In this document: in pieces, positions 24,140 to 34,294 of the stretch
How the letters are laid out: every line of letters begins with the position of its first letter
Numbering within the stretch: the first letter of the stretch is position 1
The notes under the pieces: generated by a model
The model's database searches: none
Told to the model about the DNA's origin: nothing
The model's input: the letters and a program-made list of their open reading frames with translations, nothing else
Assembly: GCF_038396675.1 (NCBI RefSeq)
Contig: NC_088920.1
Coordinates: forward strand, 22,392,501 to 22,456,500
DNA: 64,000 nt
Direction: 5' to 3'
Origin: Hydra vulgaris
Taxonomy: Eukaryota; Cnidaria; Hydrozoa; Anthoathecata; Hydridae
Translations under genes and position numbers: made by a program

Positions 24140-24705
24140 AAAAAAAACTTTTATTTTCCAAATAAAAGTTTTTTTTGTTCTCCAATTTAATATCCTCGTT
24201 AACGTCTTTTTTTCTAAAACTGGCATTCACCATTATTTCCAATCCGATTCTTATTTGTTCGACAGTGCTCGCAATTATACGAATAACGTTGTTTTTGCTG
24301 TCAAAGATGTCACTTTCTTGACTTACGATACCATCGTTGACAAGATGTAGTGCAAGTAAACTATTACCGAGAGCATTATTGAGATGCGACAATTCTTTTT
24401 AAAGTTTGTATTTGCCGTTCAAATTTTATTCGTTTTGCACTATAGTTTGAAACTAAAACAACGGTTTTTGATGTCGACACACACATTTGTGCATGTGTTT
24501 TACATAATCTATTTTTATTTGCAATTTTCTCGTGAATACTTTTCCAAAAGGTAACAAAAGTCAATAATTTTGAATCTTCCAATACATTTTCTAATATTTG
24601 TTTTAAAATTTTATAATTTGTTTCTCCTTTTGCGAGATCTCTATTAATTTGCAGATTTGAAATGTTTGCCAATTTTTCAGTAATTTCACAGAGAGCGCAC
24701 TCCAT
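24126..24705 (-). pseudogene. Unknown helical protein of the element, frameshifted
   Basis: The frame 24705-24376 opens with an ATG and the frame 24392-24126 continues in another phase, so a frameshift near 24385 probably splits one gene of about 190 codons. The protein is helical and contains several Cys in its N-terminal half (ECALCEITEKL, CKTHAQMCVS). No family is recognised. It lies between the polymerase and the death-domain gene. A host-interaction role is possible only by neighbourhood. Confidence 0.45.
24140..24180. repeat. Second A/T-rich inverted repeat
   Basis: Immediately after the 62-bp palindrome comes another inverted repeat: AAAAAAACTTTTATTT and its complement around TCCA at about 24158. 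Two adjacent hairpins at the 3' end of a minus-strand gene could mark a transcript end. It overlaps the last codons of the gene at 24126-24705. Confidence 0.8.
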
Positions 24706-24794
24706 TTTTAATAATAATAAAAAAATTTTAAATGTTCGATTTTAACTTATATAATATTGGAATTAAAATGTTTTTATTAAACGTTGTCATTGTA

Positions 24795-27700
24795 CTATAA
24801 CGCTCGGATTTGTTTAATTATATTTTTTTCAATGTTTAGCAAATGTTGAATATGTTCATCACTACAAAATTTTTCAATGTCGGGTAAAACTTTGAAATTT
24901 GCATCAAAAATTGGATAGAGGGTATGACAGTCTCGAATTTCGGTAAGTATACCATCACCAAAAACGTAGTTTTTTTGAGTAAATTTTTTTAGAAAACCAA
25001 TGGTGTGCTGATTTATACTAATGTTTTTAAAATTGACAGACATTCTATTTTGTTGAATAGGTTGAATTTCGTTATCAAGTTGATCTGGTAAATTTCTAAA
25101 ATATTTTTGTACTCGATATGTATTGTACGCGTTTATATAATTAGATGGCACTAATTTATAATTTGGCACTCCTTTTGCACGGTTTTTATGCTTATTTTCT
25201 ATATTTTTGTTAACAGAATGAACACTGTAGCATTTTGGCCCTAAAGCAAATGTTTGAACTATAAACTGCGGTGGCGGAATTTCGTTTTGAAAATGATCGC
25301 TGGCTTTTGCAATTCTATCGAATAATAAGGGTGGTCTTTTGGATAATTTGAATAGTCCATCCATTTTTGTCCAATTTTCGAGTTGTTTAACCATTCTTCG
25401 ACTTTGTGTCGAAAAAAAGTTTTTTCTTCTTCGTCTTTTTTTTGAGTAATAAAAAAGCAGCCAGAGTCTGTATCTGTTATAACTAAATGTTTTTCTGCTC
25501 TGTGTTTCCGCAAAGCTTCTCCAAGATCCTAAGATCCCAGCTAAAACGACCGACATTGAGTTTGGCAAAAGATAAAATTTGTGAAGCGACAATTCTTAAT
25601 GATTTGTTTTTCATGTTGCATTTATCTGACGATTTTATAATTAGAGATGATTTTATCGAATCATCGTCAGATTTTATTAGATCGAATAAATCACCCATTT
25701 CTCCGTTGTTATTTAACATCAAGATGCTTTTTGTGTTGTAATTTCTGCTTGAAATGATTAACAAATCTCTGAAATAATTGTCATAAGTAAAATCTTCAGT
25801 TTCGTATTGATCAATTTAAATTTTTTTTAAAAAAAATCCAATTTATAACGATTTGGTTCTATATTGTTAATTTTCTTCATTATATAATAAATTTTGAATA
25901 TGAAGAGGCAGCAAACTTTTAAAAGCTTGATCTGAAAATCCTTTAACTAATAAAACTTTTCTAATTTCATGTATATTATTTATTAAATCTTGTAAAACTT
26001 TTTCTTCGTGAACTAAAAAATCGACATTTAATTTGGTTATTATTTGTTTGACAAAGTACCATAGTGGCCATTTGTCATTAATTTTGAAATGGCGTCTTTG
26101 ACTTTATCATTATTTTTAACAGCTTCTTTTCTTTGTTCTATATTTTGCCTTACCATGTCTCGAGCAAGAGGATATCTCCATAGAGGTAAAACTTTATAAA
26201 TTTCTAAAATTTTGCAACCGCAAGATTTTGTTAACCATATTAAGGTGTCTAAAAATTCGCATGTTTCGTGGGGACCTAATTTCATTATTAATTTAAGAGT
26301 TTCGTCTTTTTAGATGCCGTAACGCCCGTTTGCTTTCAAGTAACGTTTTGCCATTATTTCTGTCGGAGAATAATTTTCCAACGGAATACAATCTTTTTCA
26401 GCCATGGGAGAAAAACCTCCAACTTTTTCTTGATATGCAGGGTCCATCGCAATTTTGCAATGTACCAACGCGCCAGTAGAAAAACCGTTCGGGTTTTTAC
26501 GATAATATTTTTTTATCACATTGCCAAGTGAACGACACTCATAATCGAGCGAATACTTCATCTGAAAAGGTAAAGATTTTAATTGAGCTCCTCCGCATTG
26601 TCCGTTTTCGTCTATAAATAATAAACAACCTCTTATGTTATTATTTAAATTCAATTCTTTTATTTTCGAATCAAAATAATCAGTGTCTAAAGCGTATCGT
26701 TGTGCTCCGTTGTTAGACATTCCTCCTCGAACACTATTTTCAATCATTTGTTGATGTTGAGCCGTTGGAGGGTATTGTATTTGAATTAAATTCTTTGTAA
26801 AGTTTAATTTACTTGTAAAACTAAACATGCTTAGATGAGGCAATATACGAAAATTGGTATTTTTAAAAGTTCTTTCATTAAAATCAATCATAACAGAAGC
26901 AAGTATCATAACAGAAGAACAGTATCCAAAACTGTATATATTTGCAATAACGATTTTAAATTTTTTATTTCTAAAAAACTCCATAATTTTGAAACTGTCG
27001 TGTATGAATCTTTAATTTTTTTCATTTCCTCTTCCAAATTTTTAGATTTCATTAGATCGTTTTGGGCAAAAAGTTCTATTGGAGGCACACTTTTGTATTC
27101 AATGTTTAACAGTTCGTCATTAATTTGTGAATAGGGAAACAGAGTTTTTTTTATAAAGCAATTTGTAAATTCATCATCGAAAATTAAATTTTGAATTTGT
27201 GGATAAAACGGTTCTAAGTAACGTGTCATTGTATTAATAATTTCACGCTGAGCTTTTTTGGAAATCATACTACTAGCTTGATCTAACGAACAATTGAGCA
27301 ATCTTAACGTATCGACAAATTTTATATGTTTTCCTATACATATTATATTCAGTTTGCTTGTGTTTTTTGCAATAACAAATACGTTTTCCATGTTGCTATA
27401 TTTTAATAATGCGTCGAAAGATTCTGTTTCAGAATCAGCGCAATGAATGTCGAGTATTTTTTTTAACCCTTCCATAATCATTATCCGGTTATCAAAGGAA
27501 GCGTTATGGGCAAAAATGGGACAAGCTAAATAATTATCAGTTCTGCCCAAGTTCCTGTTACAAAAATCATGCGCGAGTCCGTACGTTTCACCAGTAAAAT
27601 GATCGTGATCAATAACGGCATAGTCTTCAAAAGTAGAAAGTAACAAATTACAACGAGCAAATTGTTTTTCTCGCGACTCTTTTTTTCGAACTAAGTTGTC

Positions 27701-29480
27701 AAATACAATTTCATACTTGTTTTCAATATCGACCATGCATTGAAACCACAATTGTGAATATAAAAAATTTAGTTTTGAAATAAAATATAAAAATGTGACA
27801 AGATCAATTTCGTTATTCTGTAAATATATCGATGGGACAGAGAATTCAGACACATTTTTGAAAGAGATTGTTTAAAAAATAAGGTTGATTATGAATAATA
27901 TCAACTTCGTCATCTTCAAACCATATTTTTATTTTTTCTCCATCCATTATGAGCGTACATAAAAGTTTAAGATGAGATATAATATCATAAGCTGTTATTC
28001 GGACCGACTGACTTAATAATCCGTTTTTTACTCTGTAAGAACGAAAACAAGTCCACCATTTGCAACAAATATAAAAACATAAAAATATTTGATAGAGATC
28101 AGTTTTAATTTTTTCAGCTTTGTTCGATATCAAGTAATTTTGAACTTTTTTAGGAGTCATAAACAATTCTAACTTGGATATTTTTTTAAATATAAAATTG
28201 ACAACTCGAATACGGTGGTCAGAGTAAATTTTAATATTGTTATGGTTTTGCATTTCAAATTCTTGAAGAGTCAGCGGTTTGTTATATATATCTATATATG
28301 ATATTTTATCTATCGGGAGTCGACAGATACTGCACAACTGATTTTCTTTTTCCCATATTAAATTTCTATCTTTCTTTGAAATATTTAAAAATTCAAAGCG
28401 AGGTTTCAAAATTTGATATGAAAATCTCACTAAAGTATCTGCCAAAATAATAATATCAAAGACTCGCAACTCTAATTTTAACTGTTCTATATTTTTACAA
28501 GTATCTCTTGTGTTATTTAATTTTTCCCACATAATGTCTCTATGAGTCTTTTGTAAAATCGAGATGATTTTCAAAACAAAGAGGCAATTCGTTTAAAGGA
28601 TTTTTTTGAAGACTGTCTATTGTGTTTTCGTATAAAACACCCACTGTGTGATAATATTTCCAAAAATATCCAAGCCAAAACATTCTCTTGCTAAACTTTC
28701 ATTTACACACTGAATAACAACGCTGTGGCAATAATAACTTAATTCTGATAACGGCGTTATTGTATCTGAAGCAATGTTATTACTTTGTAAAATAGCCGTT
28801 TCACAATCATAAGTAATGAAAAACGGAAAACAGTTTCAACTTGCTCTAATAAATTGATCTTGTGGCTCGTAATAAGTCCTTTTGTTATTATAAATAAACT
28901 TGTCAGGAACGTAAAAACCTTTGCAAATTTTTTTATGCGAATTTTTTGCTGTAAATTTTTGTCCGCACTTCTCGCAGTGATAAATTCCTTCTTCGTGGAA
29001 AACGGTATATTTTTCGTTAAGCATACTTAGTGCGTGAAAGTTATCTTGTTTTTGAACTATGCAAATTTTAATGGTGTTGTTAGCATTTTTTCTTTCGTTT
29101 GCTTTTTGACGTTCTATTTCTGAAAGAAAGTCTTTATAGGGATTTTGGTCTTCTCTTGTTATATTTGCACTTTCGTAAATAATTTTAAGTAATAATTCCA
29201 ATTATTTTTTGTATTGCGATTTTAATCGAGGATGTAAAAGCCGAACTCTTTTTGTTTGTTTTCTCAAACTAAAAATTTTAAAATTTAATTTGTCAAAAGG
29301 AGATTCGTAAAATATTTCGCAAAATTCTAAAGATGTTCATATGTCATATTGTAACATTTATTTTTTAAGGATTGTAAGGCCGTATACAAGTGACCGTCTT
29401 CGGTGTTTTAAAATAAAATTCGATATATTTCGTCTTCAGAACTAAAATCCGACAAGTTGTTTTCAAATAATTTAAGATTC
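24795..29480 (-). pseudogene. Protein-primed family-B DNA polymerase (Maverick/Polinton type), heavily broken
   Basis: Successive frames in order hold the polymerase landmarks. A zinc-finger-like CEKCGQKFTAKNSHKKIC is at about 29020-28970. Exonuclease I is ITYDCETA in the frame near 28800. An endonuclease-VII-like DHDHFTGETYGLAHDFCNR follows at about 27600. Exonuclease II is FAHNASFDNR and exonuclease III is a YTVLD block near 26920. A motif-A-like LLFIDENGQCGGAQ is near 26620, motif B KLMTNGHYGTLSNK near 26060, and motif C ITDTDSG near 25470. The thumb region ends at 24795. Frameshifts occur at about 28830, 27850, 26950, 26040, 25600 and 25500, with an in-frame TAA at 26312-26310 and another near 29205. 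The N-terminal limit is approximate. In these elements the enzyme copies the linear genome from a protein primer. Confidence 0.85.
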
Positions 29481-29602
29481 CATTTTTTTAATGTGTTGGT
29501 TTTCCATTTTCGAATTAACAAACCGATCATTAAAGCAGCATAAAAACAAAGACCTGAATCAAATAAACAGCTATAATCTAAAAACATTTTTTTTTTCTGA
29601 TT

Positions 29603-30478
29603 TTAATTTAAAACTGTCCGCGTTGTCGGACGACGAATATTGCCGTCATGTGGACAATTCCATTCTCCTTCCCATTCGTCAAATGTTTTGTCTTTACTTT
29701 TTTCATGATATTTTTTTGAAAGATGGACTTTTATTTTTTCATAATGTTCAAGTCGTTTTTCTGAAATTTTGTCTTTATTTTTTTCATAATATTTAAGTCT
29801 AGCTTTTGCAATTTTGTCTATATTTTTTTCATAATATTCAAGCTGTTTTTTTGCAATTTTGTCTTTATCTTTTTTATAATATTTATGGCATACATCTGCA
29901 ATTTTGTTTTTTCCATATTTGCAAAACTTCTTTTCATCATTGTCTTCTTTATTTATTTTTCTTTTTCCAGATAAATTAAAATTCCTTAAGTTTGACATTG
30001 AAGTTTCGGTCAATCGACTTTTGATTTTAAAATTGCATAATCTGATGATGCGCCATTGACTGTCATTCTCTAAAATATTAAATACAGAACGGATATTGTT
30101 ATCTTTAATATACTGTAAATTTACAAGTCCTGTTAACGGCCTAATGAAATAGACAGGAGAAATGTAACACCTTTTTATTATCTTGCACCAACCATTATCG
30201 ATAGTTTTGGCACATAATGTCACAATATTAAAAGCGATTAGAAAATTTTGAAATACTTCTAATAAAGATTTGCATTTGTCAAGTTCAATTTCAAAACCGT
30301 GTTGGGTTTTTTCGTTGATATGAAAAACAATGTCATCAGGTGATTGAAGTTGATAATTCAATTCTTTTTCTTGAATGACATCTTCGTTTTTATAGTTGTC
30401 CATGATGTAATAAAAGTATTCGCTATAAATGTTTCCATTTTTTAAGGTTTCTTCATTTTTAGTTTCTTTGAAATTCAT
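29603..30478 (-). CDS. Protein with Lys-rich 15-residue helical repeats, unknown
   Basis: An open frame of 291 codons from a clear ATG at 30478. Residues 1-170 are mixed, without a recognised domain. From about residue 200 there are four to five repeats of a unit close to YYEKNKDKIAKARLK, predicted as one long charged helix. The C-terminus (EWEGEWNCPHDGNIRR) changes character. Just before the ATG is a T-run ending in AG. It sits between helicase and polymerase on the same strand. It may be the N-terminal extension or terminal-protein-like partner of the polymerase, but that is speculative. Confidence 0.55.
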   Translation of the reverse strand: MNFKETKNEETLKNGNIYSEYFYYIMDNYKNEDVIQEKELNYQLQSPDDIVFHINEKTQHGFEIELDKCKSLLEVFQNFLIAFNIVTLCAKTIDNGWCKIIKRCYISPVYFIRPLTGLVNLQYIKDNNIRSVFNILENDSQWRIIRLCNFKIKSRLTETSMSNLRNFNLSGKRKINKEDNDEKKFCKYGKNKIADVCHKYYKKDKDKIAKKQLEYYEKNIDKIAKARLKYYEKNKDKISEKRLEHYEKIKVHLSKKYHEKSKDKTFDEWEGEWNCPHDGNIRRPTTRTVLN

Positions 30479-30546
30479 TGTTTATATCTAAAAAAAAAAT
30501 TATTTTACAAATTGTTGATAATAACCGTTAACAAGTTGATTAATCT

Positions 30547-31740
30547 TTATATTTTTAAAAAAATTTTTTTATTTTGATCTTTATTTTTATGCAAAATATA
30601 AACATCGTTTATATTGCAAACTCTCGACAACGAAACGTAATAAAGAGTAGGGATAAAAGTGTTTTCATTAAAATCTAAAACTATTTTTTTCATGGTGCTT
30701 CCTTGCGCTTTGTGTACGGTTAACGAAAAGGCTAATTGCAGCGGAATTCCAACACGAGAAGCAATGGTCGAATGGGCATTGTCTAAAATATCTTCATTCA
30801 CCACTTCAATTTTAATTTCACGATTGTTCATCAATATCCAAACTCCGTCATTTTCAATTTGAATGACTTTTCCAATTGCACCATTACACAAACCTTTTTC
30901 GACATTTATATTTTTAATCAGTATAACAATCGCATTGACTTTAACTGTGAGAACTTGAGGAATTCGAAATAACGCCGACGCTTTTGGATCTCTTATGACA
31001 TCTTTGGAATAAAAAGTAAATTCTTTATATTTAATATCTTTCATTTTCTTATGATTATAAAATTGAACAGATAAATTTCTAAAAAATAAACGCTTATATT
31101 CGTCGTTGATTGAATCCTCGTCAATAAAATGCCTTTTTGTCAAATATTCTATCGAGTCGGCAGACACTTGACCTAAACGTAACTCGTTGAGCGCATTGAA
31201 AAATTGCAAGTCATCTTTCTGTCTAAAACACGTTGTTAAATTGAGCACTTTTACAATATACTGTTTCCAAATGGAAGACTGAAAAGCATAATTTCCGACA
31301 ATGGGTTTTAATTGATAAAAATCACCGCACACAATGACTTGGATCCCTCCAAATAATTCGTCTTCACATTTTCTAATTTTACAACCTAATCAGTGCAATA
31401 AATCAAAAGTTTCAGCGTTTATCATTGATATTTCGTCAATAATAAGGACATCTGTTTGTAACCATCTTTTGTGTACTTCTGGATGCATGTACCGAATATA
31501 ATAGTCATCACTTTTGGTGCCAGTTTCAATTCCAGCAAAAGAATGAATGGTACTCCCGTTTAATAAATAGGCGGCTATGCCTGAACTTGCTGTGACAGTC
31601 ATTTGTTTATAAATTTGTTCACTTTTGGCAATCGCATCTATTAAATAACTTTATCCACAGCCGGCTCCGCCTGTTATGAAAAAATTTTCTCCGTCATCTA
31701 GCCATTTAAAAGCTAATTTTTGTTCACTTGATAGTTTCAT
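30547..31740 (-). pseudogene. Pif1-type helicase (SF1) with two in-frame stops
   Basis: A single frame of 397 codons from an ATG at 31740 is broken only by TAA at 31653-31651 and TGA at 31392-31390. The Walker A block is GGAGCG then the TAA then S, so the stop sits exactly at the catalytic lysine codon. Further motifs are TASSGIAAYLL (Ia), IDEISM (Walker B), CGDFYQLKPI (III), LTVHKAQGST and YVSLSRV (V/VI). These are the standard motifs of Pif1/RecD-like helicases, which unwind DNA during replication. Length and motif order are complete. It is transcribed toward the polymerase. A T-tract-AG precedes the start. Confidence 0.85.
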
Positions 31741-31766
31741 TTTTTTTTTAGTTGACTAAAAATAAT

Positions 31767-31979
31767 TTATTCTGAAAATGTAAACAAAAATAAAAATTTT
31801 ACAAACCATAAAAAATACATGATTTTATCGTTGTTTAAAAAACTTTTATTATTTAAAGAAGGCAAATAAGCTGTCAAAAATATTATTTCTTCTGGATTTA
31901 GACTTTTTGTATAAGTTTCAAATTCTTCCTTTGTTTGACAATTGATTACATTTTCAATAATTATTTGTTTGTTAATCAT
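31767..31979 (-). CDS. Small unknown protein, 70 aa
   Basis: An intact open frame with an ATG directly after a TTTTTTTAG tract. The N-terminal half is polar, with NCQTKEEFETYTKSLNPEEI. The last 20 residues are aromatic/hydrophobic (FLWFVKFLFLFTF) and may insert in a membrane. It lies in a run of small ORFs of unknown function between dUTPase and helicase. No homologue is recognised. Confidence 0.45.
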   Translation of the reverse strand: MINKQIIIENVINCQTKEEFETYTKSLNPEEIIFLTAYLPSLNNKSFLNNDKIMYFLWFVKFLFLFTFSE

Positions 31980-32071
31980 CTAAAAAAATTAAAAATTATT
32001 TAAATAATTATAAGCTAAATAACAATATACAAATGAACTTAATTGTTCGTTCCAATTGGCAATATTATCGT

Positions 32072-32386
32072 TCATCTTGAATAAAAAATTACATTTTTCA
32101 AACATTTCCGAATTATAAAACGTATAAAAATTGTCAAAGTTTTTATAAAATAATTGCCAAAATTTTCTTTTATCGTTTGAAAAACAATCCTTCTTAAATT
32201 TTGCGGATATTCGTTAAAATCAACAACGTGCATGAAAAAACTTTGCCACGTGTCTTCATTGTCTTCACACAACAGCATGAAAACTCGAATTTCGTTTAAT
32301 GTAGCTGGACAAAAACAATTTTGTTTGTATAAGAGTCGCAAAAAGTCGTTCAATTTTTCTTCCGACATGATATGGAGAAGACACAT
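32072..32386 (-). CDS. Small unknown protein, about 100 aa
   Basis: An open frame with two possible starts, Met1 at 32386 and Met7; the latter begins MSEEKLNDFLRLLYKQ. It is helical with several Cys and aromatic residues in the first 60 positions. The end is hydrophobic and basic (FIRFIIRKCLKN). An ATTTTATTTAG tract lies 12-15 bp before Met1. It resembles the neighbouring 32420-32797 protein in composition, which might reflect an old duplication, but alignment by eye is weak. Confidence 0.45.
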   Translation of the reverse strand: MCLLHIMSEEKLNDFLRLLYKQNCFCPATLNEIRVFMLLCEDNEDTWQSFFMHVVDFNEYPQNLRRIVFQTIKENFGNYFIKTLTIFIRFIIRKCLKNVIFYSR

Positions 32387-32419
32387 TATTTTTATAACTA
32401 AATAAAATAATCAAAAAAT

Positions 32420-32797
32420 TTAATCATCATGCCATTCGATATTTTCAACATTTTTTATTATTTCATTTATTTCAGTCAACCATTTTTCTTTATTTTTATT
32501 ATTGTTATAATAAAAATAAAAAGCATCAAAACTTTGACAATAATAAAACGGACAACAGTTTTTAAAGTGTTGTAATAATATTAAAATTTCAACATTTGTC
32601 AAATTTAAACATTTCATTTCGAGCGTAAATAATTTAACCCAGTCGTCAAAATTTGAAAAAGAAACTTGATAAATGTCCGTGCTATAATTTTCTTGTAAAC
32701 ATTTCAAAGCCGCCTGTTGAATAAATTTTAAAGAACAAACTTTATTAAATTTCCAAATCATTTCAACAAAACTGTCCAACTGTTTTAAAGCGATCAT
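32420..32797 (-). CDS. Small unknown helical protein, 125 aa
   Basis: An intact frame from an ATG at 32797. It is predicted helical and rich in Phe, Leu, Lys and Cys (six Cys, including HFKNCCPFYYC). The C-terminus is acidic (NVENIEWHDD). It has no transmembrane segment and no recognised motif. It is one of the accessory ORFs between dUTPase and helicase. Confidence 0.45.
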   Translation of the reverse strand: MIALKQLDSFVEMIWKFNKVCSLKFIQQAALKCLQENYSTDIYQVSFSNFDDWVKLFTLEMKCLNLTNVEILILLQHFKNCCPFYYCQSFDAFYFYYNNNKNKEKWLTEINEIIKNVENIEWHDD

Positions 32798-32840
32798 TTT
32801 TCGACACTGTCAAAGACATAAACAAACAAACCAATCATGT

Positions 32841-33037
32841 CATATCAATATCTCTTTTATGAATTGACGACCGACAGGTGTATTATTAAAATTGCACTTT
32901 GATGGAAAATTATTATTAGTATAGCCGTTTTCTATTAATTTTTCACAATCTTGAAATCCTTTTTCGTTTTCAAAACATATTCTTTCATTTGTGTTTAGAG
33001 AACAATTGATAACTTTTATTTTTACTTGACTAAAAAA
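32841..33037 (-). CDS. Possible small exon or ORF without ATG, about 65 codons
   Basis: An open frame begins immediately after a TATTTTTTAG tract and has no ATG in its first part. It contains a NCSLNTNERICFENEKGF segment and a PSKCNFNNTPVGRQF segment, and ends at TGA 32843-32841. The absence of a start right after a good acceptor-like site suggests either a spliced exon or a start lost by mutation. Identity is unknown. Confidence 0.35.
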
Positions 33038-33063
33038 TATTTTTTTTTTTATAGATACATATA

Positions 33064-33162
33064 TTAAAGATTAATAATATCGTTCATAATTTTACAATAC
33101 ATTAAATACAAATCATTTCTAACAAATTTTTCAAACTCGAGATTACTATTTTCTTCAATCAT
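33064..33162 (-). CDS. Very small ORF remnant, 32 aa
   Basis: A short frame (MIEENSNLEFEKFVRNDLY...) with coding-like composition. In the neighbouring frame just upstream an ENMFAFLK stretch precedes an A-run, so a longer gene may have been shifted at about 33165-33180. Low certainty. Confidence 0.3.
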   Translation of the reverse strand: MIEENSNLEFEKFVRNDLYLMYCKIMNDIINL

Positions 33163-33209
33163 TTTTTTTAAAAAATTTCTTTTAAAAAAGCAAACATATT
33201 TTCGTAAGC

Positions 33210-33512
33210 CTACAAAGAATAGTTTTGGAGTAAATCTTGATTTAATTTAATACTTTGATTATATTCCACAATAACATCATTTAGACTTGTTAAAATAATA
33301 TTTATTAAAGATATTCCGTCGTGGTCAAAGTGCTTTTGCACTTCAGATTGAATATGGTCTTTTACACGGACATATAATTCTCTATTACCGCTTTCTTCTT
33401 CACCACTGCCTTTACACTCGAACAAACTGACAAACGATTCATACAGTTCAAAGTTTAACCAAGCAAGATTTCTCCAAGATTTAGATTTGTATACTAAATT
33501 ATTTTGTGACAT
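33210..33512 (-). CDS. Small unknown protein, 100 aa
   Basis: An intact frame from an ATG at 33512, preceded at once by an AATTTTTTTTAG tract. It is helical, with LAWLNFELYESFVSLFE near the N-terminus, a Gly/Glu turn (GSGEEESGN) at about residue 40, and a leucine-rich second half. No family is recognised. Confidence 0.45.
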   Translation of the reverse strand: MSQNNLVYKSKSWRNLAWLNFELYESFVSLFECKGSGEEESGNRELYVRVKDHIQSEVQKHFDHDGISLINIILTSLNDVIVEYNQSIKLNQDLLQNYSL

Positions 33513-33600
33513 TCTAAAAAAAATTAAAAAAAAGGTTTTATAATTGATCCAAATACAGATTTTATTATTTTTTTATGAACTAAAAGTTTTTCTTTGCGTG

Positions 33601-34011
33601 TTAAATAATTAAAATTTTGCAAGATTTGTCCTTTAAAGTCGTATTGAAAATAAATTTATTTTCTTCATTTATTAAAATTTCCAGTTCCAAAATGGCTTTG
33701 TGACATTTTTTAATTATTTTGAAAATGCAAGCCATGTACAATAAACTTAATAAATTTTTATCAATGCTCTCAATATCGTGTTTTAATTCCATTAAAATTT
33801 TTGTTAATCTACCAGAGCTCCATTTTGTTTCCCAATCGTCTTTGTCATATTTTAAAATTTTTCCAATTGTTTTGAAATGTTCATAATGTTTTGGATTTTC
33901 ATCGAAAACGCGGTTCCATATATACAAACGTTCACATTTATGTTTTGCCCATTCCACGTTTTTATTAAAACTGCATTCTTTGCCAGAGTTGTTTCTACTG
34001 TTGCATTTCAT
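33601..34011 (-). CDS. Small unknown Cys-containing protein, 136 aa
   Basis: An intact frame from an ATG at 34011, 11-12 bp after an AATTTTTTTTAG tract. The first 30 residues contain three spaced Cys (MKCN...KECSF...KHKCERLYIW), possibly a metal site. The rest is helical with WETKWSSGRLTKI and a hydrophobic middle. No family is recognised. It belongs to the accessory block next to dUTPase. Confidence 0.45.
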   Translation of the reverse strand: MKCNSRNNSGKECSFNKNVEWAKHKCERLYIWNRVFDENPKHYEHFKTIGKILKYDKDDWETKWSSGRLTKILMELKHDIESIDKNLLSLLYMACIFKIIKKCHKAILELEILINEENKFIFNTTLKDKSCKILII

Positions 34012-34033
34012 TTTTTTATATCCTAAAAAAAAT

Positions 34034-34129
34034 TTATTCTTTATGAAATTGTAACAAACATTCGTTTATTTCGTCAGAAATTTGCATATTACAAGTCAAT
34101 TCCTTTAAATTGTCACAAAGTTTTGACAT
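34034..34129 (-). CDS. Tiny ORF, 31 aa
   Basis: An intact short frame from an ATG at 34129, preceded by CAGGTATAAAAAAAAGTAAC. It contains three Cys and ends HKE. It fits the gene order (its stop falls just before the T-tract-AG of the next gene), but its size makes it uncertain. Confidence 0.3.
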   Translation of the reverse strand: MSKLCDNLKELTCNMQISDEINECLLQFHKE

Positions 34130-34294
34130 TCAGTTACTTTTTTTTATACCTGCCGACTTTTTTTAAAAAAATTTTTTATTTAAAAATTAAAAACAACTGT
34201 CAATTTCAAAAAAAAAAATAGTTAATTAATAAAAAAAATAAGCAATGCTTGAAAATTTTTTGTTCTAATAATCAAAAAAAGTTTTATATGATAT

